Shown here one piece after another: positions 1 through 6,675 of a DNA stretch of 8,202 nt (the first letter of the stretch is position 1; each line of letters begins with the position of its first letter). The notes below the pieces were generated by a model. It saw nothing but the letters and a program-made list of their open reading frames with translations, was not told the origin of the DNA and did not search any database. The translations under genes were made by a program, and so were the position numbers. Source of the DNA: Bacteroidia bacterium (GTDB lineage: Bacteria; Bacteroidota; Bacteroidia; NS11-12g; UBA955). The DNA lies in NCBI GenBank assembly GCA_014376345.1, contig JACMRS010000205.1, positions 1 to 8,202 of the forward strand. The letters run 5' to 3'.

Positions 1-2272
1 CATTATTGTTTTTATCTGTGATAATTACTCTGTTGATTGCAACGTCTGCAGAAAGCAGCTGAGATAATGGTTTGCAGTAGTCAAGAACTACTACATACTT
101 ATCTTTAATTTTAACAGTTACAGTATTTGCAGAATCGTTTGAATTCCAGGCGCGTAATGTAAATGTATATTTACCTGCATTGTTAAATTTCAACACCGGA
201 TTTTTACTTTTTAAAGTAGAACCAGCCTGAAGCGTATAAGTTAATGGGAATATGCTCCAAAGGAATTTATCTGCTTTATCAGAAACTGTTGTCATTCTTA
301 CAAGATCGCCAGTAGATGGACGCACATTGCTTGCAGTGAAATCAAGCTGAGTTGGAGTATTAGGCGTAACAATATTTATCAGTTGACAAATACGACCAGT
401 ACCTGTGCAAGATACAATATCAAGACAAACATCATATTGACCATCAGTAAAGAAAGTATGTAACATATCATCTCTACCGTCAGGCATTGCGATTACTTCA
501 CCAGCTGAAACCGGAGAACCGTCGATTGTCCAAGTATATTTAGGCACACCTGCAAGATTGTTAGAAAGATTTGTAAACCTTAATGGAACCCTGTTGTAAC
601 CAGGTGTTGTTGCCGCTGCAAAATTTGCAATCGGTGGAGTACCTGTTCCAAGTTCACTTTTGTAGAATGCAGCAAAACCAGAGTCTACAGTTCCGCTAGA
701 ACCTTCCATATCTATATACATAGAACCTGATAAGGCAGTAATTGTAAATGGAAGTTTTGGTTTGTCAGCGTTGGTGATAGTATAAAGAAGTTTTGATTTG
801 TCTTTAAATGCAGCATCATAAACACTTACAAAGTGACCTGCACCTAATTTAATCTTAGTAAAAGTAAGATTGATTTTTTTAGCATTACACGGAGTAATTG
901 TTAAACGGGCACAACCCGGATCAGCATTAATGTTGGTATAAGGTAGATTTGGTCCACCGTAATCATAAACTGTTCCTGTAGCACTTTCAGATTTATTCGG
1001 GCCATAGCAAAGATTGTATTGAGTAGGCTCAACAACAGTGATATAACATTTTTTCATTACCCTTTTAGATAATCCTACGTCATTTTTAGTTGTAAGCAAT
1101 ACAGTGTAGCAACCTGCAGCGTCAAAAGAGAATATTGGATTTTGAGAAGCAGTTGTTGTTCCGTTAATAGGATAAACATATCCGCTTGCTAAATCTTTAA
1201 TATCAAGTAAGTTAGAACTGTCATAAACACTCCATGTCCACTGGTATGGTCCCTGAGTTGAAAGATCAAATAATTGTGCAGTTTGATACTGCTCAATTTT
1301 AGTAGCACTAGCTATAAAATCTGCAACCGGTATTTGAGTTGGAGCAACAACGTTAAAACATTTAACGATACTGTCTTTACCTAAACAATTTGTTGCTCTT
1401 AGTTTAACACATTTGTTTCCTGTAGTATTCCATGTAAACTGATAATCAGGATCAATAGGACTTGCTGCACCACCTGTAGATGGAGAATAATTGTAACCGT
1501 TTACGTCTGCATCCCAGTCATTAAAGATATTAGTTTTATCTTTATTAAGGAATTTAACGTTGGTTTTAATGAAAGCAGTAGCAGGTGCTACAAAATCTGC
1601 AGTAATAGTAGTAGGAAGTGCAAGATCTATACTGAAATCTTCAGTTTCACCATAATTAGGATTAGAACCATTACAAACACCGTTACATCCATAAGATGAA
1701 TTCATGCTGCCATATTGATAATCAGTTACAATACGCATACGTGTTGCTCCTGCTGTAATACCACAAGGAATTTTAATAGTTTTTGCAGATAAAGAACCTG
1801 GAGTACCACCATTAGTAAACGATGCTGTCCAGCTAGTTGTCAAATATTCAGATGAAGAAAATGTATAATCCTTATTAAGATCTATCCATAAACCTATAAC
1901 CATCGAAGTATATCCGTTTTTGGATGAACCACTTACACTTACAACATAAGATGAACCAGCAATAAGAGTAAAAGATTTAGAAGGAGTGTTCACCAATTTC
2001 CAATCTGATTGACATACACCTTGCGTAAAGTTAGGTCCATCAGGATTTTTGTTGTAAATAAGACTTCCTGCCGTTGTTTCCACTTTCACTTGCTCAATAG
2101 CATTCATATAAGCCGAAGGCGAATAATATGCTGTATGATAATAGTGATTAGAGTTGCACCATGGCAGCGAAGGCTGACCCACGGCGGTCACGGCGGATAA
2201 TCCAACTGTGGAGAACACAGCGAGAGCCAACCGGAGCCCTGTTGATTTTAATTTAGTAACTAATTTTTTCAT
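1..2272 (-). CDS. Large secreted GEVED/PKD/CUB-like modular surface protein, N-terminal part (3' end outside window)
   Basis: The frame stays open from the ATG at 2272 to the left edge, about 757 codons, so the C-terminus is missing. Residues 1-35 form a signal peptide (MKKLVTK, hydrophobic core, likely cleavage after AVG before QPS). Domains in order: GEVED about 38-217, with GLWIDLNKD at 127-135 and the signature GETEDF at 208-213; PKD-like 224-310; PKD-like 314-414; CUB-like 418-537, with Cys residues and a VSVYDA strand; PKD-like 548-636; PKD-like 642-731. From Cys733 a YCKP motif followed by INRVIITD resembles the start of another GEVED domain. In Bacteroidota, proteins of this design are usually exported by the type IX secretion system with a C-terminal sorting domain; that domain would lie outside the window, so this is inference. 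The role is probably adhesion or an extracellular matrix function; no catalytic domain is visible. An in-frame ATG two codons upstream (2278) is an equally possible start. The signal peptide region is unusually GC-rich. Confidence 0.88.
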   Translation of the reverse strand, partial: MKKLVTKLKSTGLRLALAVFSTVGLSAVTAVGQPSLPWCNSNHYYHTAYYSPSAYMNAIEQVKVETTAGSLIYNKNPDGPNFTQGVCQSDWKLVNTPSKSFTLIAGSSYVVSVSGSSKNGYTSMVIGLWIDLNKDYTFSSSEYLTTSWTASFTNGGTPGSLSAKTIKIPCGITAGATRMRIVTDYQYGSMNSSYGCNGVCNGSNPNYGETEDFSIDLALPTTITADFVAPATAFIKTNVKFLNKDKTNIFNDWDADVNGYNYSPSTGGAASPIDPDYQFTWNTTGNKCVKLRATNCLGKDSIVKCFNVVAPTQIPVADFIASATKIEQYQTAQLFDLSTQGPYQWTWSVYDSSNLLDIKDLASGYVYPINGTTTASQNPIFSFDAAGCYTVLLTTKNDVGLSKRVMKKCYITVVEPTQYNLCYGPNKSESATGTVYDYGGPNLPYTNINADPGCARLTITPCNAKKINLTFTKIKLGAGHFVSVYDAAFKDKSKLLYTITNADKPKLPFTITALSGSMYIDMEGSSGTVDSGFAAFYKSELGTGTPPIANFAAATTPGYNRVPLRFTNLSNNLAGVPKYTWTIDGSPVSAGEVIAMPDGRDDMLHTFFTDGQYDVCLDIVSCTGTGRICQLINIVTPNTPTQLDFTASNVRPSTGDLVRMTTVSDKADKFLWSIFPLTYTLQAGSTLKSKNPVLKFNNAGKYTFTLRAWNSNDSANTVTVKIKDKYVVVLDYCKPLSQLLSADVAINRVIITDKNNN
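2161..2240 (-). other. GC-rich patch within the signal peptide coding region, with tandem 9-base repeat
   Basis: I count 50 G or C in these 80 bases (about 62%), against 22 of 60 in the adjoining 2101-2160. Codons here favour GCC, GTG, CTC, CGG, TCC and ACC, whereas the rest of the gene favours GCA/GCT, ACT and TCT. It includes two adjacent near-identical 9-mers, CACGGCGGT and CACGGCGGA (2180-2197), encoding SAV and TAV in the signal peptide, and a 5-bp inverted repeat TGACC/GGTCA (2175-2179 and 2186-2190). Function unknown. Confidence 0.6.
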
Positions 2273-2277
2273 ATACA

Positions 2278-2296
2278 TTGTTTGTTTGTTTGTTTT
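2278..2296 (-). repeat. TTTG tetranucleotide simple repeat just upstream of the start codon
   Basis: On the plus strand G recurs every four bases at 2280, 2284, 2288 and 2292 between T runs, giving nearly four TTTG units (CAAA units in the mRNA). The tract abuts the ATG at 2278 and lies 6 bases upstream of the ATG at 2272, so it makes up the end of the 5' leader of the giant surface protein gene. Such repeats can change copy number by slippage; whether this one does is unknown. Confidence 0.7.
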
Positions 2297-2314
2297 AATA
2301 AATTTTACGAAGGA

Positions 2315-2322
2315 CAATTATA
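2315..2322 (-). promoter_or_regulatory. Weak candidate -7 box for the surface protein gene
   Basis: Read on the minus strand, TATAATTG matches the Bacteroidota -7 consensus TAnnTTTG at all but one fixed position. No TTG is found at the expected -33 distance (the bases there are TTTT). It would give a leader of roughly 30 bases that includes the TTTG repeat. This is a weak call. Confidence 0.25.
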
Positions 2323-2440
2323 GAAAGAAAAAAATTAAGAAAAAAATAAAATTAATTATTTTTTCATAAAATGACAATAAAAAGATGATTCAAACAGTCA
2401 TTTAATATAATATTCTTCTTTTTTGTTATTCCATTTTTCA

Positions 2441-2456
2441 AACTTAATATTAAGTT
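2441..2456. repeat. Perfect 16-bp AT-rich palindrome
   Basis: AACTTAATATTAAGTT equals its own reverse complement. With one unpaired base (A2440) the symmetry extends by three more pairs, TTC at 2437-2439 with GAA at 2457-2459. It could be a dimeric regulator site or a weak transcript hairpin. It is about 120 bases upstream of the candidate -7 box of the surface protein gene, far for a classical repressor operator. Confidence 0.6.
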
Positions 2457-2521
2457 GAATTAACTCAACACCGGTATTCCGGATACTTTGGAGGTAAAAT
2501 TTGTTATTACCTTGATGAAAT

Positions 2522-2543
2522 CCCGCAATAAAAAATTGCCGGG
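2522..2543. repeat. Stem-loop with 8 base pairs and one bulged base
   Basis: CCC (2522-2524) and GCAAT (2525-2529) pair with ATTGC (2535-2539) and GGG (2541-2543), leaving C2540 bulged and a 5-base A loop (T on the minus strand). It is about 120 bases past the stop of the LysM hydrolase gene. Neither strand has a T-run after the stem, so it does not qualify as a standard terminator. It could be an mRNA 3' structure or part of an interspersed repeat. Confidence 0.5.
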
Positions 2544-2572
2544 GAACAATTTAATAATAAAATGCGCTTTTT

Positions 2573-2586
2573 AATTGTTAACAATT
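2573..2586. repeat. Perfect 14-bp palindrome
   Basis: AATTGTTAACAATT is fully self-complementary. It contains GTTAAC at its centre and has the look of a binding site for a dimeric regulator, but no regulator is encoded in the window and the site lies far from either start codon. Confidence 0.5.
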
Positions 2587-2662
2587 CAAAAATACAATGT
2601 TTAAATAACTTATTGATATTTTAAGGTCATTATTATGTCAAACTGATGTCACTTAAAAGTCA

Positions 2663-3985
2663 TCATTTTATTCTCAACTTTTGCCCAACAGTAAGATTTG
2701 TACCTGAAAGGTTATTTATTGATGTTATATCATTAACATTAACATGATGCAGTTTAGCAATACCATAAAGGGTTTCACCCGATTCAACAATATGCCAAAC
2801 CGCAAGTGGCTCTTGTACTTCTACAGGTATCTGAGCTTTAACATTTCCTGCACCAATAAGTAAAACCATTCCCATATAAATATTATCTGAAACCAGATTA
2901 TTGGCCTCCTTTATTGTTTCAACACTAATACTGTATTGTCTGGATATTCCATAAAGCGTTTCACCTTGCTTAACAACATGCTTTACAGGACCTTCAGCAA
3001 CTACAGGAATTTCAGTGGCCTTTTCAATCTCATTAACCACCACCGCAGGAATAATTTTTGTGATTTTTACAATGCCTGTATCCGGCATTTCTCCTTTATG
3101 CTGAAGATGCAAGGTTTCTCCGGCTTTAGCTTGCGTACCAGATTCCATTTTATTTTTTTTATACAGATGCTTTATTTTAATACCATATTCCTGCGAAATA
3201 ATCCACATTGTTTCTCCCGGCTTTACTACATGCTCTGCAACTGATGCTTTTCTTTTCTTCGGTTTCAGATATAAAACATCGCCGGGGTTTATAATAGCGC
3301 CTTTTTTTAAATCATTGTATTTGTATATCTGCCATTCGCCCATCTGATTTTCCTTTGCAATATCAGGCACTTGCTGTCCGGCCTTTGCAACAGTTATTGG
3401 AATATTATTATTGACAATCGTCATTGCTACCACTTCTTTTACTGTCGGTATTTCATTAAAAGGATCATAACCTTGCAAAACAATGCTGTCAAACCTGCCC
3501 AATCTGTTTCTTTCAATGGTGCCAATTAAAAGTTGAGGATACCTTGGATTTGTTGCATAACCGCAGTCTCTAAGCCCTTGCGACCAGCTGCGGTAATCAT
3601 CTTTTGAAAGTGTAAATAATTTAGAATATCTTACATTTTCTTTCAAAAATCTGGAATGGTCTTTATAAGAATCGTTTGCTGACGGGTAGCACCTGAAACA
3701 CTCTTGCAAATCGTCATCATCTTCTTTAATTGTACAGCCTGTCCACTCTTTTTTACACTTGATGCCAAAATGGTTATTACCCTCAACCGCAAGCCGGCTA
3801 TTGCCACTGCCGCTTTCTAATAATCCCTGAGCCAGTGTAATACTTGCAGGAACACCGAAATCTCTCATTTCCTGCATTGCAATTTCTTTATAAAGCTCAA
3901 TATATGCCTGAACAGACTGTTTTTGGGCAACACTGTTAAAGCCCTGAAAAAAAATTATTACTGCAAATAAAATCCTTGTAAACAT
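2663..3985 (-). CDS. Exported glucosaminidase (GH73-type) with LysM repeats, peptidoglycan hydrolase
   Basis: The protein has 440 residues from the ATG at 3985; a TTG one codon upstream is also open but less likely. Residues 1-21 are a signal peptide ending in SVAQ. The catalytic domain spans about 25-165 and matches the glucosaminidase family (FlgJ/LytG-like): the segment AQGLLESGSGNS carries the expected catalytic Glu57, followed by NNHFGIK (71-76), HSRFL (110-114) and YATNPRYP (143-150). A degenerate LysM-like segment lies at about 190-241 (LYL-KPKK end), then three clear LysM domains at 251-294, 335-377 and 397-440, each with a GET(L/M) motif. By family knowledge it cleaves the glycan strands of peptidoglycan and is held on the wall by LysM, probably for cell separation or wall turnover. 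The catalytic domain contains five Cys (77, 84, 96, 99, 141), which could form disulfides in the periplasm. It is transcribed away from the dsbD cluster. A lone minus-strand -7 box lies just upstream. Confidence 0.92.
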   Translation of the reverse strand: MFTRILFAVIIFFQGFNSVAQKQSVQAYIELYKEIAMQEMRDFGVPASITLAQGLLESGSGNSRLAVEGNNHFGIKCKKEWTGCTIKEDDDDLQECFRCYPSANDSYKDHSRFLKENVRYSKLFTLSKDDYRSWSQGLRDCGYATNPRYPQLLIGTIERNRLGRFDSIVLQGYDPFNEIPTVKEVVAMTIVNNNIPITVAKAGQQVPDIAKENQMGEWQIYKYNDLKKGAIINPGDVLYLKPKKRKASVAEHVVKPGETMWIISQEYGIKIKHLYKKNKMESGTQAKAGETLHLQHKGEMPDTGIVKITKIIPAVVVNEIEKATEIPVVAEGPVKHVVKQGETLYGISRQYSISVETIKEANNLVSDNIYMGMVLLIGAGNVKAQIPVEVQEPLAVWHIVESGETLYGIAKLHHVNVNDITSINNLSGTNLTVGQKLRIK

Positions 3986-3992
3986 CAATATT

Positions 3993-4000
3993 CAAACGTA
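3993..4000 (-). promoter_or_regulatory. Candidate -7 promoter box for the LysM hydrolase gene
   Basis: Read on the minus strand the bases are TACGTTTG, a full match to the Bacteroidota -7 consensus TAnnTTTG. The box ends only 7 bases before the ATG at 3985, so transcription would begin at or a few bases before the start codon. No TTTG is found at the usual ~19-base distance upstream, so the call rests on the -7 box and its position. Confidence 0.45.
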
Positions 4001-4061
4001 TTAAAGCCAAAAATAAGTATGTCTTTTTTATCGGGTAAATTAAATTGTCCACAGTTTAATT

Positions 4062-4092
4062 TTTGATTAACATATAAAATCATGTAAATTTG
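4062..4092 (+). promoter_or_regulatory. Bacteroidota-type promoter (TTTG, 19-base spacer, TAAATTTG) for the dsbD cluster
   Basis: TTTG at 4062-4065 and TAAATTTG at 4085-4092 match the -33 and -7 elements of the primary sigma factor of Bacteroidota exactly, with the preferred 19-base spacer. The -7 box ends 9 bases before the ATG at 4102, predicting a leader of only about 3-6 bases. It also shows that the in-frame TTG at 4090 is promoter sequence and not a start codon. It probably drives the whole plus-strand cluster. Confidence 0.7.
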
Positions 4093-4101
4093 TTAACTAT
4101 T

Positions 4102-4563
4102 ATGAATCTCAAACTATCTTTTTTTACATTGATGCTTTTCATGCTTAATTGCACAGGAAGCATTTTCGCTCAGGCACAAAAACCAGAGTGGAACTTCTCT
4201 TTATCAACTTCTGCTTTTAAAGCGGGCGACACCATAGAAATTATTTTCTCAGCAAAAATTCCTTTTAATAACCACATGTATTCCACCAATACAGTATGTG
4301 AAATCGGTCCAATTAAACCGGAAATCCAGATTAATGCCGTCAATGCAACTGTTTTGGGAACAATTTATTCTGTTAATGACAAATCGGAAAAAGACGAAAT
4401 CTTTGAATGTGTAGTCGGAACTTGGAGTCATAAAGCAGAGATCCGTCAAAAAATTGTCATAAATAACAATTCAAAAGTGACTTTTACCGGTTCTCTCACA
4501 ACACAATATTGTGACGATAAAAAAGGAATGTGTTTTATGGATACCTTTGACTTCTCTTATTAA
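4102..4563 (+). CDS. Stand-alone DsbD N-terminal (alpha)-like domain protein, periplasmic
   Basis: The protein has 153 residues. Residues 1-24 are a signal peptide (hydrophobic core, SIFAQA cleavage region). The rest aligns along its full length with the N-terminal domain of the DsbD encoded next to it: PEW (28-30), AGD (41-43), HMYST (58-62), a Cys then GPI (66, 69-71), a second Cys at 103, and the shared stretch KAEIRQKI (111-118). The cysteines expected to form the redox pair are C137 and C144, spaced C-x6-C; the E. coli DsbD alpha domain has C-x5-C. The usual Pro after the second Cys is absent. C66 and C103 have equivalents in DsbD (C64, C100) and may form a structural disulfide. Inferred role: a soluble partner of the DsbD membrane core that takes or passes electrons to particular periplasmic clients. 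The gene ends 7 bases before dsbD. The start was chosen because the upstream TTG lies in the promoter. Confidence 0.78.
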   Translation: MNLKLSFFTLMLFMLNCTGSIFAQAQKPEWNFSLSTSAFKAGDTIEIIFSAKIPFNNHMYSTNTVCEIGPIKPEIQINAVNATVLGTIYSVNDKSEKDEIFECVVGTWSHKAEIRQKIVINNNSKVTFTGSLTTQYCDDKKGMCFMDTFDFSY

Positions 4564-4570
4564 ATTTTCG

Positions 4571-6673
4571 ATGATCAAAAAAATATTATTTGCAATTTTC
4601 TTTTTTGCTTTTCTTCATTTACAGTCTCAGATAATTAATCCTGAATGGAAAGTTACATTTTCTAAAGCTGCTGTTAAAACAGGGGATGAGCTGGAAGTGA
4701 TCTTTACTGCTTCGGTTCCAAAGAACTGGCACATGTATTCAACGTCGTTCTCACCTGATTGCGGGCCTATTCCTCTGGATATCCTTTTGAAGCCGGATCC
4801 TTCATATAAGATGATTGGATCTTTAAAATCAATCGGAGATATTAAAGAAATCGATAAAATATTTAATTGTGAAGTTTCTTTATTTCATAATAAAGCTGAA
4901 ATAAGGCAGAAAATAAAAATTTTAGGTAATAATCTGAAACTAAAAGGTGAAATTGAAGGACAATGGTGCGAGGAAGACCAATGCCGCAATTTTTCGGTGG
5001 CATTAATAATACCTTCTCTTAAAATTTCAGGTGAATCAATAGGAATACCTGAAACTCCAATTCCTGTTCTTGACACCTCCAAAACAATTCCGGTAGTAAC
5101 ACCTGATACTTCAGCTATAATTGCAAGTTCAGCACCAACAACTGTCAACCAATCTTACAAATTAACCGGCTCTGAGGCTTCCGGAAACTGTGTAGTCAAA
5201 ACCTTTAAAGGTGGCGCTGCCAAAACAGAAGATTACAGCTACTGGGGTTTCTTTATCATTGCATTTTTATCCGGACTTACAGCCTTACTTACCCCCTGTG
5301 TTTTTCCTATGATTCCGATGACGGTTTCATTTTTCATGACAGATAAGGAAATCAAGCGTAAAGGTATTTTTGATGCCCTTATTTATGGCGTTTCAATAGT
5401 TGCAATTTATACTTTAATCGGAACACTTGTAGCTGTTTTATTTGGCTCTGATGCTGCAAACTGGGTTTCTACTCACTGGATTCCGAATGTTTTCTTCTTC
5501 CTTATTTTCTTAGTATTTGCAGCCTCATTTTTCGGAGCATTTGAAATTAGTTTACCGGGCTGGCTTGTAAATAAAGTTGACAAACAGGCTGATAAAGGCG
5601 GACTACTTGGTCCTTTCTTTATGGCTTTCACGCTTGTACTGGTATCATTTTCATGCACCGGACCTATCGTAGGATCTATTCTGGTTGCTTCAGTTGGAGG
5701 TGAATACATCAAACCACTTATAGGAATGCTTGGATTTTCTCTTGCATTCGCTATTCCTTTTACACTTTTTGCTTTATTTCCTCATTGGCTTAATAAACTG
5801 CCAAAATCCGGTGGCTGGTTGAATTCTGTTAAAGTTTGCCTTGGTTTTATAGAACTGGCTTTTGGATTGAAATTCTTAAGTACTGCCGATCAAACCTATC
5901 ATTGGGGAATTTTAGACCGTGAAGTTTACCTTGTTTTATGGATAGTCATTTTCTTTTTAATGGGTGTCTATCTTCTTGGCAAACTCAAATTTTCTCACGA
6001 CAGCGATCTTCCTTATATTAAGGTGCCAAGATTGATATTAGCAATTTGTACCTTTAGTTTTGTAATGTATATGATACCCGGTTTATGGGGTGCACCTTTA
6101 AAAGGACTGGCAGGATACCTTCCTCCAATTCATTCGCAGGATTTTAATTTAGGGCCGCATGAAGTGAAAGGCAATATATGCGAACCTGCTAAATACGGCG
6201 ATAAGCTTCATGTTCCTCAAAACATTGCTGGTTATTTCGACTATGAACAAGGCATTGCCTGTGCTAAAAAATTAAACAAACCTGTTTTCTTAGACTTCAC
6301 AGGTCATGGCTGCGTTAATTGCAGAAAAATGGAAGAAAGCGTTTGGGCTGATCCGGCAGTTTTAAAAATACTGACTGAAGATTATGTGGTTATTTCACTT
6401 TATGTTGATGACAAAGTAGTAAAACTAGATCCATCCGAATACTTTACAGCCAGGCATGACGGCAAAGAAGTTACAACACTTGGAAAGAAAAATACGGCCA
6501 TCCAACAGTGCATGTTCGGCACTAACAGTCAACCTGAATATATCACTCTTGATCTTGACCAGGAAATGCTTTCAAATCCAACTTTTGCTAACTTTGATTC
6601 AGACAATATTGAGAAGTTTATTGAGTTTCTTGAAGCTGGAAAAAAAGAATTTAATGCACGCCATAAAAAATAA
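4571..6673 (+). CDS. dsbD: Thiol:disulfide interchange protein DsbD (protein-disulfide reductase)
   Basis: The protein has 700 residues from the ATG at 4571, which begins a clear signal peptide (MIKKILFAIFFF...QSQ) 7 bases after the preceding stop; a longer in-frame start at 4511 would overlap that gene and spoil the signal peptide. Domains: N-terminal alpha domain about 22-148 with redox Cys133 and Cys138 (C-x4-C); Pro/Thr/Ser-rich linker 150-222; membrane core 223-508 with about eight helices, carrying the core cysteines in TPCVFP (C243) and SCTGP (C362); C-terminal thioredoxin-like domain about 550-690 with CVNC (C581, C584) and a likely cis-Pro655. DsbD passes electrons from cytoplasmic thioredoxin through the core to the C-terminal and then the N-terminal domain, keeping periplasmic isomerases and cytochrome c maturation factors reduced. 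All three cysteine pairs are present, so it should be active. The Pro-Pro often found after the alpha-domain pair is replaced by RNF. Confidence 0.95.
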   Translation: MIKKILFAIFFFAFLHLQSQIINPEWKVTFSKAAVKTGDELEVIFTASVPKNWHMYSTSFSPDCGPIPLDILLKPDPSYKMIGSLKSIGDIKEIDKIFNCEVSLFHNKAEIRQKIKILGNNLKLKGEIEGQWCEEDQCRNFSVALIIPSLKISGESIGIPETPIPVLDTSKTIPVVTPDTSAIIASSAPTTVNQSYKLTGSEASGNCVVKTFKGGAAKTEDYSYWGFFIIAFLSGLTALLTPCVFPMIPMTVSFFMTDKEIKRKGIFDALIYGVSIVAIYTLIGTLVAVLFGSDAANWVSTHWIPNVFFFLIFLVFAASFFGAFEISLPGWLVNKVDKQADKGGLLGPFFMAFTLVLVSFSCTGPIVGSILVASVGGEYIKPLIGMLGFSLAFAIPFTLFALFPHWLNKLPKSGGWLNSVKVCLGFIELAFGLKFLSTADQTYHWGILDREVYLVLWIVIFFLMGVYLLGKLKFSHDSDLPYIKVPRLILAICTFSFVMYMIPGLWGAPLKGLAGYLPPIHSQDFNLGPHEVKGNICEPAKYGDKLHVPQNIAGYFDYEQGIACAKKLNKPVFLDFTGHGCVNCRKMEESVWADPAVLKILTEDYVVISLYVDDKVVKLDPSEYFTARHDGKEVTTLGKKNTAIQQCMFGTNSQPEYITLDLDQEMLSNPTFANFDSDNIEKFIEFLEAGKKEFNARHKK

Positions 6674-6675
6674 AG

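Larger units (their letters stand above)
2279..2662. other. Intergenic stretch of ~380 bases with several inverted repeats; no clear gene
   Basis: This AT-rich stretch lies between the stop of the LysM hydrolase gene and the start of the surface protein gene, both on the minus strand. It holds the TTTG repeat, the candidate -7 box, two perfect palindromes (2441-2456 and 2573-2586), a bulged stem-loop (2522-2543) and a smaller CCGG-TATT-CCGG dyad near 2471-2482. On the minus strand a frame of 50 codons is open from 2550 to the stop at 2398-2400, but it has no ATG, GTG or TTG near its start and no recognisable family. I see no rho-independent terminator with a T-run on either strand. Confidence 0.6.

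Noticed and set aside
2009..2200. Open frame of 63 codons on the plus strand
   Set aside because: It lies antisense to the GEVED domain and signal peptide codons of the large surface protein gene, which has clear domain matches; composition is not protein-like.
2522..2543. Stem-loop as a rho-independent terminator of the hydrolase gene
   Set aside because: No T-run follows the stem on either strand, and it lies about 120 bases past the stop codon.
2936..3244. Open frame of 102 codons on the plus strand
   Set aside because: Antisense to the LysM repeats of the hydrolase gene; no signal peptide, family or promoter.
4090..4101. TTG start at 4090 for the DsbD alpha-like gene
   Set aside because: This TTG is part of the TAAATTTG promoter box; the ATG at 4102 begins a normal signal peptide.
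4141..4155. Possible lipoprotein Cys (residue 17) in the DsbD alpha-like protein
   Set aside because: The residues before it (M-L-N) do not fit a lipobox, and a standard signal peptidase site follows at SIFAQA.
4511..4570. Longer start for dsbD
   Set aside because: It would overlap the preceding gene by more than 50 bases and bury the obvious signal peptide that begins at 4571.
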